Of a DNA stretch of 64,000 nt, positions 52,021 through 59,333 are shown in pieces. The translations under genes and the position numbers were made by a program. The notes under the pieces are model-generated. The model was not told where the DNA came from. It ran no database searches and saw only the letters and a program-made list of their open reading frames with translations. The stretch's first letter is position 1. Each line of letters opens with the position of its first letter. Source of the stretch: Pontibacter sp. E15-1 (GTDB lineage: Bacteria; Bacteroidota; Bacteroidia; Cytophagales; Hymenobacteraceae); assembly GCF_022601975.1 (NCBI RefSeq), contig NZ_JAKVIR010000003.1, positions 1-64,000 of the forward strand. Reading direction: 5' to 3'.

Positions 52021-52185
52021 TTAACTCTTCTTTTCAGAAGTGCCGGATTTTGGTGTGTTGTTTTTGGGCACGCAATTCGGCACTTCTTTTCCGTTTTTCT
52101 TTTTCATTCCGATCGGTTCATACCCTTTCCAGCATGGGTTATTTTCTTTCAGGCTGTCGTCTTTCTCTTCTTTTTGTTTGCTCAT
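52021..52185 (-). CDS. 54-residue protein with a paired-Cys CW..GY motif
   Basis: A small minus-strand gene (ATG at 52185, TAA at 52021-52023) found by direct translation. The product is Lys/Glu-rich at both ends and holds a compact core: NPCWKGYEPIGMKKKNGKEV followed by PNCVPKN. The two Cys are 20 residues apart, which suggests a small zinc or disulphide unit. From memory, similar CW.GY...VPNCVP words occur in phage structural proteins and in short Bacteroidota proteins; I cannot verify this here. A terminator follows at 51971-51995. No signal peptide. Confidence 0.72.
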   Translation of the reverse strand: MSKQKEEKDDSLKENNPCWKGYEPIGMKKKNGKEVPNCVPKNNTPKSGTSEKKS

Positions 52186-52860
52186 GGTTTCAGGCTTTTT
52201 GGTTCGGAATTATATACGTGTTCTGCCTAGCATCCTCACGCGTCAGCTCTCTTTTTTGTGAAACAAACGGCAAACTCATTTTTATACAGTGTGTATAACT
52301 ATGCAGTTGTACACAGTACACATATCTGTTTGTCACCTGTTTAGATATTTATCCACAGATATGTCCGTATATTTAAGGGCTTACATATCCACATATTTGG
52401 CCTTGCCCCGGAAGGTGAATACTGTCCTTTTCTCATGTATAAATTAGCAGCAGTGATGCAAAAAACAAAGCCTTCCTTCCCTTTTTTATTATGGCAGTGT
52501 GCCTAATTTTTAAGCTGGATCAAACTTATTTTTAAATTCTAATCCAAGAAAAGACAGACAACTCACTTTCCCATACTTAACATAAGTATTAAACTATAAA
52601 GAAAAATTACTTATTTGACTTGCCAAATTTCATCTTAAAATGAAAAGCTGCAGCTAAAGCTATTGCCAACAGGCTACATTTAGCAATGCTGTTGGGTGCA
52701 CCATGGTTCGGAATAGGGAGGGAAATGGTATGGAAATCAGGAAATTCTGGTGGCAGGTTATAATTTGAAAGAGCAGCTGTAAAAGTAGGCACAGCCAAAA
52801 AAAGCCTTCTGGCATAGCAAAGCGCTATACTGGAAGGCTGCTTTTTGTATTGGGATTGTT
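52186..52860. other. AT-rich gene-poor region with DnaA-box-like sites
   Basis: Exact TTATNCACA-type boxes occur at 52290-52298 (minus) and 52349-52357 (plus); near matches are at 52307-52315 and 52385-52393. The rest is AT-rich. A weak minus-strand frame at 52607-52798 with a GTG start lacks family character and is not called. A terminator for the gene at 52861 lies at 52803-52839. Confidence 0.5.
52803..52839 (-). terminator. Rho-independent terminator after the PEGA-like gene
   Basis: Arms with AGCCTTC and GAAGGCT plus flanking pairs, followed on the minus strand by a T-run; 22 bp past the stop codon. Confidence 0.7.
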
Positions 52861-53274
52861 CTACTGAACCACTGCCAACCGCAGAAACTTATTACGGCCA
52901 AAAGTCATGAAATAGGCTTGATACAGGAACATAGGAAGCACCAAAAGTAAAAGGAACATCACCTCTACATTAAAAGCCAGATTTAGGATAAAGTATACGA
53001 GCAGCATGGCTAGGTTAAATGGAACTAACCACTTCCCTGGCGCAAAGCCACTTACCTTAATTTCTCTTGCCTCATTTGCTGTTACCGCTATCTGATGCTC
53101 CTGGCTACCGCACCAGTCAATGGTGGCAGTTACGGTATGTGTTCCGACAGGAACTTCGAACTCCTTTGCCTTTCCATTGGCAACGTCACCCAGTTTGTCG
53201 CCATTCAGGAAAATCTCATAGTTACGAAACCTGCTGTTCCATTCGGACGGTCTGCTGATAATAAGTGTCGGCAT
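52861..53274 (-). CDS. PEGA-like membrane protein of unknown role
   Basis: A 137-residue protein. The first 75 residues form a small beta domain resembling PEGA: ISRPSEWNSRFRNYEIFLNGDKLGDVANGKAKEFEVPVGTHTVTATIDWCGS in parts. Two hydrophobic helices follow (WLVPFNLAMLLVYFILNLAF, VMFLLLLVLPMFLYQAYF). There is no signal peptide, so the beta domain should face the cytoplasm unless the topology is inverted. Function unknown. It is transcribed toward the terminator at 52803. The MscS gene lies 50 bp upstream in the same direction. Confidence 0.7.
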   Translation of the reverse strand: MPTLIISRPSEWNSRFRNYEIFLNGDKLGDVANGKAKEFEVPVGTHTVTATIDWCGSQEHQIAVTANEAREIKVSGFAPGKWLVPFNLAMLLVYFILNLAFNVEVMFLLLLVLPMFLYQAYFMTFGRNKFLRLAVVQ

Positions 53275-53326
53275 GTAGGTATGTATAAATTTGAAACTCC
53301 TGCTTTACCCGGGTATACCGATGCGC

Positions 53327-54988
53327 CTACAGCTTTTGGGAAGCCATTTCAGGTTTCACCTGCTGTTGCTCTACCCGGAAACTCGGTGCCTGGTAGTCGG
53401 CTGGCAAGTATTGCTCCGGGATGGTAACCATATTGCCGTCGCGCTGGGCACGGTAATGCGGCGACAGGATCTCGATGCCCGCCTCGTTAAACTTGTCCTG
53501 GATGTTCTGGTGGATGGTGGAGTACGTCATGGCCATTTTGCTGGTGGCAAAGGTATAGGCGTTCAGCTGGTAGCTCACATAAAAATCGTCGAGGCTGGTT
53601 TGGAGCACAAAGGGCTGCGGTGTTTTTTCCACGTTAGGCGTGGCCAGCGCGGCGGCGATCAGGGCTTGCTGCACCTTGGGCCACGGCACGTCATACCCTA
53701 TCGTCACGGTGGTGTGCAGAATCAGCCCTTTGTCGCTTTGCTCGCTGCAGGCGGTATAATTGGTGGTATGGCTGCTCAGGATCATGGCGTTCGGGATGGT
53801 GATGTCCTCGTTTTTGGTGGTGCGCACCCGCGTGACGAGCAGCGTCTTCTCGATCACATCCCCGGAAATATCCCCTATCTTGATTCTGTCGCCCAATTTA
53901 AACGAACGCATATACGTGAGTACCAAACCAGCTACCATGTTGGCTATGGCCGATGAGGAACCCAGCGAGAAAAGGATACCGATAAACACCGACACGCCCT
54001 GAAATATGGGTGAATCGGAGCCCGGCAGGTATGGGAACACCACCACAAACATGAAGGCATACAGCAGAAACCGAATAATGTTGTAGGTCGGCTTGGCCCA
54101 ATCGCGGTAAAAGCCCGAAATCTCCAGCTTCCCGGTCTCTACCTCGCCAGCCAGGAAGTGCAGGAACTTCACCACATAATGCGTCACCGTCACGATCACG
54201 AGTATGGTGAGCAGATTCGGGATATAGTTGATGAGGCTGACACCGATGTTGCGAAGCGGGTCGATGATGTACTGCAGCAGCGTGTCAGCATATCCCTCCG
54301 TCCAGGGGAAGATGCTGAACAGGATGGGCAGCAGGATATACACCATCACAAACAGCGTGATCAGGCGAACGAACTTGGCCACCGTCAGGACGACGGCTAC
54401 CTCACGCTCGGGCGTCAGCATCTCGTAGTCTTTCACCCGCAGGCCCTTCAGCCGCGTGCCTTGCTGCTCCTCTATTTTCCCGAAGATGTATTGGAAGAAT
54501 TTGTTGATGTACTTGATCAGGAAAAAGAACACCAACAGCACGAGTATCGCCATGCCAATTTCAATCAGGATGCTGCGCAGGCTATACTGCTCCGCCGACC
54601 GTGCGGTGCTTTCCTTGATTTTGGCGGCATAGAGCGAGGCCAGCTCGAGGCGGGGCCGATCGGCCGCTTTGGCATCCTCCTCTGTGATGCTCATCAGCAC
54701 ACGATCCATATACACCACATCCGCAGACAGCACGTTTTCTACGACCTGGATGGAGTCTGGCTGCAGAAAGCGCTCTTCCGCCAGTTGCAGCACCCGCTTG
54801 TTGATGGCATCGGCTCGCTCCTGCTGGCTGAAAGAGCCTACCGGGCTATAGATATAAAAAAGCGTATCGCGGTGCAGCACAACAGGGGCCCCTACTCTCT
54901 CCTTCTCAACAGGCTGTTCCTTCGCCTGCTTCTGCGCCTGCGCCTGCCCAAAGGCAAGCACCATGATCAAGCACCATATCCATCTCAT
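53327..54988 (-). CDS. MscS-family mechanosensitive channel
   Basis: A 553-residue channel with a periplasmic N-terminal domain. A signal peptide (WIWCLIMVLAFGQAQAQ) precedes a sensor region to about residue 150. Several transmembrane helices follow (IGMAILVLLVFFFLIKYI, LITLFVMVYILLPILFSIF, LLTILVIVTVTHYVVKFL). The pore helix with the MscS signature is GSSSAIANMVAGLVLTYMRSFKLGDRIKIG; a cytoplasmic beta/alpha domain (TTNYTACSEQSDKGLILHTTVTIGYDVPW) closes it. It releases solutes on osmotic downshock. I place the start at ATG 54988; the longer frame adds a leader before the signal. The region upstream is AT-rich. Confidence 0.88.
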   Translation of the reverse strand: MRWIWCLIMVLAFGQAQAQKQAKEQPVEKERVGAPVVLHRDTLFYIYSPVGSFSQQERADAINKRVLQLAEERFLQPDSIQVVENVLSADVVYMDRVLMSITEEDAKAADRPRLELASLYAAKIKESTARSAEQYSLRSILIEIGMAILVLLVFFFLIKYINKFFQYIFGKIEEQQGTRLKGLRVKDYEMLTPEREVAVVLTVAKFVRLITLFVMVYILLPILFSIFPWTEGYADTLLQYIIDPLRNIGVSLINYIPNLLTILVIVTVTHYVVKFLHFLAGEVETGKLEISGFYRDWAKPTYNIIRFLLYAFMFVVVFPYLPGSDSPIFQGVSVFIGILFSLGSSSAIANMVAGLVLTYMRSFKLGDRIKIGDISGDVIEKTLLVTRVRTTKNEDITIPNAMILSSHTTNYTACSEQSDKGLILHTTVTIGYDVPWPKVQQALIAAALATPNVEKTPQPFVLQTSLDDFYVSYQLNAYTFATSKMAMTYSTIHQNIQDKFNEAGIEILSPHYRAQRDGNMVTIPEQYLPADYQAPSFRVEQQQVKPEMASQKL

Positions 54989-55197
54989 ACCCTGTGTTCT
55001 GTTAATGTATTGATTGCCATAAGCTACTAAAAATCTATATATAATTACCAAGGCATGTATAAATCCTAATAACTATTCTTTGTTGATATGTTAATCATCG
55101 TAGGAATTATATCGATATTTAATAAGCCATGCTCATATATGTTAACACATTTTTTATACAGCAGCTACTTGCATACAAATCCGCTTGGTGTATAAAA

Positions 55198-55232
55198 GCA
55201 GAGGCAGCATGGTATAACCACACTGCCTCTGC
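55198..55232 (-). terminator. Rho-independent terminator after glyS
   Basis: Perfect 10-bp stem GCAGAGGCAG/CTGCCTCTGC, 41 bp past the glyS stop, with TTTTATA on the minus strand. Confidence 0.8.
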
Positions 55233-55272
55233 CTGAAATCACGTTCTTTCTTTGTCTGAAACCCTGATAAAA

Positions 55273-56775
55273 CTAAGCCAGCTTCTCGAAAATGCTTCTG
55301 AAGTTCACGGCTTTGTCGATGTAGCTGCGCAACTCACTGATGGGCATACGCACCTGCTCACGGCTATCGCGGTCCCGGACCGTAACGGTGTCGTCTTCCA
55401 GCGTTTGGTGGTCTACAGCGATGCAGAACGGCGTGCCGATCAGGTCCTGGCGGGTATAGCGCTTGCCAATGCTGTCGCGCTCCTCATAGATCATGTTGAA
55501 ATCATACTTCAGGGCATCAAACACCTGGGTTGCTTTCTCAGGCAGGCCATCCTTCTTGGTAAGCGGCAGGATAGCGGCTTTTACCGGGGCCAGGGCGGGA
55601 TGCAGCTTCAGGAAGGTGCGCGACTTGGTGCTGTCTCCTTCGGTAATCTCCTCTTCCTGGTATGCGTTGCACAGCGTCATCAGGAACAGGCGGTCAGCGC
55701 CGGCCGATGTCTCGATCACGTAAGGCACGTAGTTGCCGTATGGCTTTCCGTCCTCGTTCAGGTCGTTGTCGAAGTACTGCAGTTTCTTGCGGCTCAGCTC
55801 CTGGTGCTGCGTCAGGTCGAAGTCGGTGCGGGAGTGGATACCCTCTACCTCTTTGAAGCCAAACGGGAACTGGAACTCAATGTCCACGGCGGCGTTGGCG
55901 TAGTGGGCCAGCTTGTCGTGGTCGTGGAAGCGCAGCTTGGCGGCAGGTATACCCATCGCCTCGTGCCACTTCTTGCGTGTTTCCTTCCACTGCTCATACC
56001 ACTCCATTTCGGTGCCGGGGCGCACAAAGAACTGCATCTCCATTTGCTCAAACTCGCGCATCCGGAAGATGAACTGGCGCGCCACGATCTCGTTGCGGAA
56101 GGCTTTTCCGATTTGGGCGATACCGAACGGTATCTTCATGCGGCCTGTTTTCTGCACGTTCAGGAAGTTCACAAATATACCCTGAGCCGTTTCCGGGCGC
56201 AGGTAAATCGTCTGCGACTCTTCGGCCACCGAGCCCACCTGCGTCGAGAACATCAGGTTAAACTGGCGTACCTCGGTCCAATTGGCAGTACCGGAGATTG
56301 GGCATTTAATATTTTCGCGGATAATCAGCTCCCGGACGCCGTCCAGTTCCTCTGCACCCAGCAAACGTCCCATCTCTACCAGCAGGTCCCTGGCTTTGTC
56401 AAAATGGCCGTCTGCCTCATACTCGGCCGCTTTGTCTTCGATCAGCACGTCGGCGCGGTAGCGCTTCTTCGAGTCTTTGTTGTCGATCATCGGGTCGTTG
56501 AAGCTGTCCACGTGGCCAGAGGCTTTCCAGGTATGCGGGTGCATGAAAATGGAGGCGTCGAGGCCAACCACGTTCTGGTTGAGCTGCGTCATGCATTTCC
56601 ACCACAGGCTCTTGATGTTGTTTTTCAGCTCCACGCCCATCTGGCCGTAATCGTACACGGCTTGCAGGCCATCGTAAATCTCGCTCGACGGGAAAATGAA
56701 GCCATACTCCTTCGCGTGCGAGATAATATCTTTTAACTGTGCGTTTTCTACAGGGGTTTTCTCTTGTGTTGCCAT
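55273..56775 (-). CDS. glyS: Glycyl-tRNA synthetase, homodimeric type
   Basis: A 500-residue class II synthetase of the alpha-2 type that charges tRNA-Gly. The N-terminal part has YGFIFPSSEIYDGLQAVYDYGQMGVELKNNIK in parts. Class II motif 2 is FRNEIVARQFIFRMREFEQME (about 225-245) and motif 3 lies around ETSAGADRLFLMTL. The C-terminal anticodon-binding domain starts near residue 400 (LAPVKAAILPL). I start at ATG 56775, because a TATCTTTG promoter box at 56780-56787 would make the longer frame impossible on that transcript. It is divergent from the PiT-like gene. Confidence 0.93.
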   Translation of the reverse strand: MATQEKTPVENAQLKDIISHAKEYGFIFPSSEIYDGLQAVYDYGQMGVELKNNIKSLWWKCMTQLNQNVVGLDASIFMHPHTWKASGHVDSFNDPMIDNKDSKKRYRADVLIEDKAAEYEADGHFDKARDLLVEMGRLLGAEELDGVRELIIRENIKCPISGTANWTEVRQFNLMFSTQVGSVAEESQTIYLRPETAQGIFVNFLNVQKTGRMKIPFGIAQIGKAFRNEIVARQFIFRMREFEQMEMQFFVRPGTEMEWYEQWKETRKKWHEAMGIPAAKLRFHDHDKLAHYANAAVDIEFQFPFGFKEVEGIHSRTDFDLTQHQELSRKKLQYFDNDLNEDGKPYGNYVPYVIETSAGADRLFLMTLCNAYQEEEITEGDSTKSRTFLKLHPALAPVKAAILPLTKKDGLPEKATQVFDALKYDFNMIYEERDSIGKRYTRQDLIGTPFCIAVDHQTLEDDTVTVRDRDSREQVRMPISELRSYIDKAVNFRSIFEKLA

Positions 56776-56779
56776 AGCG

Positions 56780-56787
56780 CAAAGATA
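56780..56787 (-). promoter_or_regulatory. Candidate promoter -7 box (TATCTTTG) abutting glyS
   Basis: Minus-strand full match to TAnnTTTG. It ends only four bases before the glyS ATG, so a transcript from it would be leaderless or nearly so. Confidence 0.4.
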
Positions 56788-57012
56788 TGTTTTTAGTGTT
56801 TGATTTTGCCACAGCAGGCTTATACTTTTTCGGGGTATGGGCAAAGTATCGTTTCGTGATGTATACTATAAAGAAGTTGATTTTTAGCCCTGGAAGGCCC
56901 TAAAACACATTTGAGTAGGTATGAGGGGAATTTCTTATGCACCAAACTTCCTCCCTCTCTTGTTTTTAAGCTAACTTGCGCCGATTTATGATGCTCACCA
57001 ATTTTATCGCGA

Positions 57013-58149
57013 ATGCCTAAAATTAAAAAGGGAAAGAAGCACCTAGCCCCTGTAAAGCCATACAAATTCCGGGACCGGTATAGCCAGCTCGACATCTACA
57101 TCCGAAAGGAGAAGAACTTCCTCTACTTCATCGCCTTCTCCCTTATCCTGGCGGGTATGGTGTATCCGTATGCCGGTGTGGCTATGTGGGTGGGCTTTGC
57201 CTTTGCGGGCTACTCCGCCATCGCCAACGACAGTATCCAGACCATCGGCACGTTCATCGTATCCAACGAGGACAAGAAATGGTATTGGCAGTGGCTCTTT
57301 ATGGGCGCTATCTTTCTGGGCACCGTTTTTTACAGCTGGTATGTGTTCGACGGCGACGTGACGTACCAGCGCCTGTCGTCCAAGGGCTTCGACCAGAACA
57401 TCGACAGCTTTGTGTACTTGCAGTTGGCCGCCCCGATCGTGCTGCTGCTCCTGACGCGTTTCCGAATCCCGGTGTCCACCACGTTCATGCTGCTGAGTGT
57501 GTTCACTGTCAGTTCCGGGGCTATTATCGGGATGGTGAGCAAAAGCCTGATGGGGTATGTGGCCGCCTTTGGGGTCGCGATTATCCTATACCTGGCGCTG
57601 TCTAAAATCATCAAGCGCTTTGTGAAGGGCGAGGCGCACGGCTCCTGGATTGTGGCGCAGTGGGTGATTACCGGCTTTCTGTGGCATACCTGGCTTGCCC
57701 AGGATCTGGCCAACGTGGCGGTATACCTGCCCCGTAAGCTGGACGGATTAGAGTTTGCCGCCTTTGCCGGTTTCATCTTCCTGGGCCTTGGCTTTATGTT
57801 TTACAAGCGCGGCGAGAAAATCCAGCACATCATCAACGAGAAATCTGATGTGCGCGATGTGCGCAGCGCCACGATCATTGACCTGGTATACGCCATCATT
57901 TTATACTACTTCAAAGAGCTCAACAACATCCCGATGAGCACTACCTGGGTATTTGTGGGCCTCCTGGCTGGCCGCGAGTTGGGTATGCGCCTGCGGATGC
58001 AAGACAGCCCCGGCAAACTTGGCAAGACCTTCAGCCTGATCGGCAAGGACATCCTGTCGGTTACCATTGGCCTGGTTATCTCCATTATCCTGGCGGTGGC
58101 CATCAACCCGGTTATTCAGCAGGAGATCAAGAATTTCTTCTTTAAATAA
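57013..58149 (+). CDS. Divergent PiT/PHO4-like inorganic ion permease
   Basis: A 378-residue membrane protein with about ten hydrophobic segments. It carries two inverted-repeat motifs typical of the PiT phosphate transporters: GYSAIANDSIQTIGTFIVSN near residue 68 (compare GANDIANAVGT) and, later, TRFRIPVSTTFMLLSVF and NIPMSTTWVFVGLLAGRELG (compare PVSTTH). The loop residues differ enough from classic PitA that the substrate may not be phosphate. No PhoU-like regulator lies nearby. The N-terminal 20 residues are basic and cytoplasmic. It is followed by a terminator at 58171. Confidence 0.82.
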   Translation: MPKIKKGKKHLAPVKPYKFRDRYSQLDIYIRKEKNFLYFIAFSLILAGMVYPYAGVAMWVGFAFAGYSAIANDSIQTIGTFIVSNEDKKWYWQWLFMGAIFLGTVFYSWYVFDGDVTYQRLSSKGFDQNIDSFVYLQLAAPIVLLLLTRFRIPVSTTFMLLSVFTVSSGAIIGMVSKSLMGYVAAFGVAIILYLALSKIIKRFVKGEAHGSWIVAQWVITGFLWHTWLAQDLANVAVYLPRKLDGLEFAAFAGFIFLGLGFMFYKRGEKIQHIINEKSDVRDVRSATIIDLVYAIILYYFKELNNIPMSTTWVFVGLLAGRELGMRLRMQDSPGKLGKTFSLIGKDILSVTIGLVISIILAVAINPVIQQEIKNFFFK

Positions 58150-58170
58150 GCCCCTTTTTATACCCTATGG

Positions 58171-58196
58171 AAAGGCCTGGCTTCGGTCAGGCCTTT
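58171..58196 (+). terminator. Rho-independent terminator after the PiT-like gene
   Basis: Perfect 9-bp stem AAAGGCCTG/CAGGCCTTT with an 8-base loop containing TTCG; 21 bp past the stop codon. Confidence 0.82.
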
Positions 58197-58228
58197 CTTG
58201 TCTCTGCTCTTACCAGCCCATAAACCAG

Positions 58229-58262
58229 AAAAGCCCCGACAGTAGCTACTGCCGGGGCTTTT
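58229..58262 (-). terminator. Rho-independent terminator after the 152-residue gene
   Basis: Palindrome AAAAGCCCCG...CGGGGCTTTT with an additional inner CAGTAGCTACTG; 19 bp past the stop of the gene at 58282 on the minus strand. Confidence 0.8.
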
Positions 58263-58281
58263 CAATTGCTGTCAGGATATA

Positions 58282-58740
58282 TTATTTCTCAGGCCAGATT
58301 ACCTCCAGGTTGTCGTTGATGAACACGCCGAAGTTGATGGCAATCAGTTGATCCTCGTCGAAGTAGAGGTCAATCATCTCCCGCTCAAAAGAGATGCGCG
58401 TTTCGCCGGTTTCAGCCTCTTCTTCCTCCGGGCCTGTAATCTCGTTGTCTGTGAAGAGTTGCAGGACCTGCGCCTTGCTCATCTCAAAAACACGATCGCC
58501 CCAAAGCTGCACTTCGCGGTTGGCCGTTTCGATGCAGCTCAGACGGTAGTCGTCTTCTTTGTCGAAGTAAAGCGAGTAGCCTTCTTCCCAGTAATTCCAG
58601 GCCTGGTGCTCAAACTCATCTTCCTCATCCGACTCCTCTACCTCTTCCGGCTCGCCTATTAACTCTTCTACTTCTTTCATTGTCAGGCCAAACTTGATTT
58701 TGCCAAGCCCCTTGCCTAACCTGATGTCTTTGTTAATCAT
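58282..58740 (-). CDS. Unknown acidic cytosolic protein
   Basis: A 152-residue very acidic protein without signal peptide. It opens with LGKGLGKIKFGLTMKEVEELIGEPEEV, a pattern seen in small domains such as BamE/SmpA-like or immunity-type proteins that start with a GMTxxEVxxxLGxP motif. The rest is beta-rich (YSLYFDKEDDYRLSCIETANREVQLWGDRVF, FDEDQLIAINFGVFINDNLEVIW). I do not assign a function. A TATCTTTG promoter box lies at 58763-58770, and a terminator follows, so it is monocistronic. Confidence 0.75.
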   Translation of the reverse strand: MINKDIRLGKGLGKIKFGLTMKEVEELIGEPEEVEESDEEDEFEHQAWNYWEEGYSLYFDKEDDYRLSCIETANREVQLWGDRVFEMSKAQVLQLFTDNEITGPEEEEAETGETRISFEREMIDLYFDEDQLIAINFGVFINDNLEVIWPEK

Positions 58741-58762
58741 TTCAATTTAAGGTTTATATGTG

Positions 58763-58770
58763 CAAAGATA
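58763..58770 (-). promoter_or_regulatory. Candidate promoter -7 box (TATCTTTG)
   Basis: Minus-strand full match to TAnnTTTG, 22 bp before the start codon of the 152-residue acidic protein gene; no clear -33 box. Confidence 0.5.
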
Positions 58771-58775
58771 CGCGT

Positions 58776-59333
58776 TTACGATTCTATTGATTGATCTTTT
58801 TTTGTAGAAATTTTCTCCTCGGCCGCCTCATACTTCTCCCTGAACTCCTGGCTCATTTGCTGATATTTCCTGTTCTGTTTTGCCTGGTCCCATTTTTCCT
58901 TGAAGATAGCCGCCGATTTTGCCTTCACCGGGTCTGGCTCATTGGGCAATTGTTCCCGGCCATGGGCCCCACTCTGCCCCTTTTTGTCGTCTGGCACGGG
59001 CCCGGCATACTTCTTCCCTGATTTGTGGTTGGCATACCGGCGACTGCGGGTATAGCCCATCTGCAGGAACTTGCGGGCCATGTCGGCCCCCACAAAATCG
59101 TGCTTTGCCAGGTACTCCTCAAAAAGGCCATATAACTTTTCCGACGACTCCTGTGCGATCTCCGGGGTTTTAAAGCGCCAGTGCGGCAGTATCTCCGACT
59201 TGTAGGGCTCTACCAGCAGCACGCCCTGCTCGCCTTTGCCAATGCGGTATAGCTCCGGGCTCTCCCTGAAGTTTATCGTCTTGAAGTCGAGCTCGTAGTT
59301 AAAAGTTTTCTTCCTCGTTGGTGTTTCTGGCAT
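58776..59333 (-). CDS. DUF4385 protein
   Basis: A 185-residue soluble protein of the DUF4385 family. Its signature region is LDFKTINFRESPELYRIGKGEQGVLLVEPYKSEILPHWRFKTPEIA in parts, at about residues 15-60. A helical segment follows (LYGLFEEYLAKHDFVGADMARKFLQMGYTRSRRYANHKSG). The C-terminal 70 residues are charged and probably flexible. The function is unknown. The gene starts inside the 3' end of the antiporter gene, with a 35-bp overlap, so the two are translationally coupled. Confidence 0.85.
   Translation of the reverse strand: MPETPTRKKTFNYELDFKTINFRESPELYRIGKGEQGVLLVEPYKSEILPHWRFKTPEIAQESSEKLYGLFEEYLAKHDFVGADMARKFLQMGYTRSRRYANHKSGKKYAGPVPDDKKGQSGAHGREQLPNEPDPVKAKSAAIFKEKWDQAKQNRKYQQMSQEFREKYEAAEEKISTKKDQSIES

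Noticed and set aside
52607..52798. A 63-codon minus-strand frame with GTG start
   Set aside because: Unusual composition, no ribosome site, and it ends next to the AT-rich DnaA-box region without a terminator; not convincing as a gene.
55252..56736. A 494-codon plus-strand open frame
   Set aside because: It is the antisense shadow of glyS, whose class II synthetase motifs are unmistakable on the minus strand.
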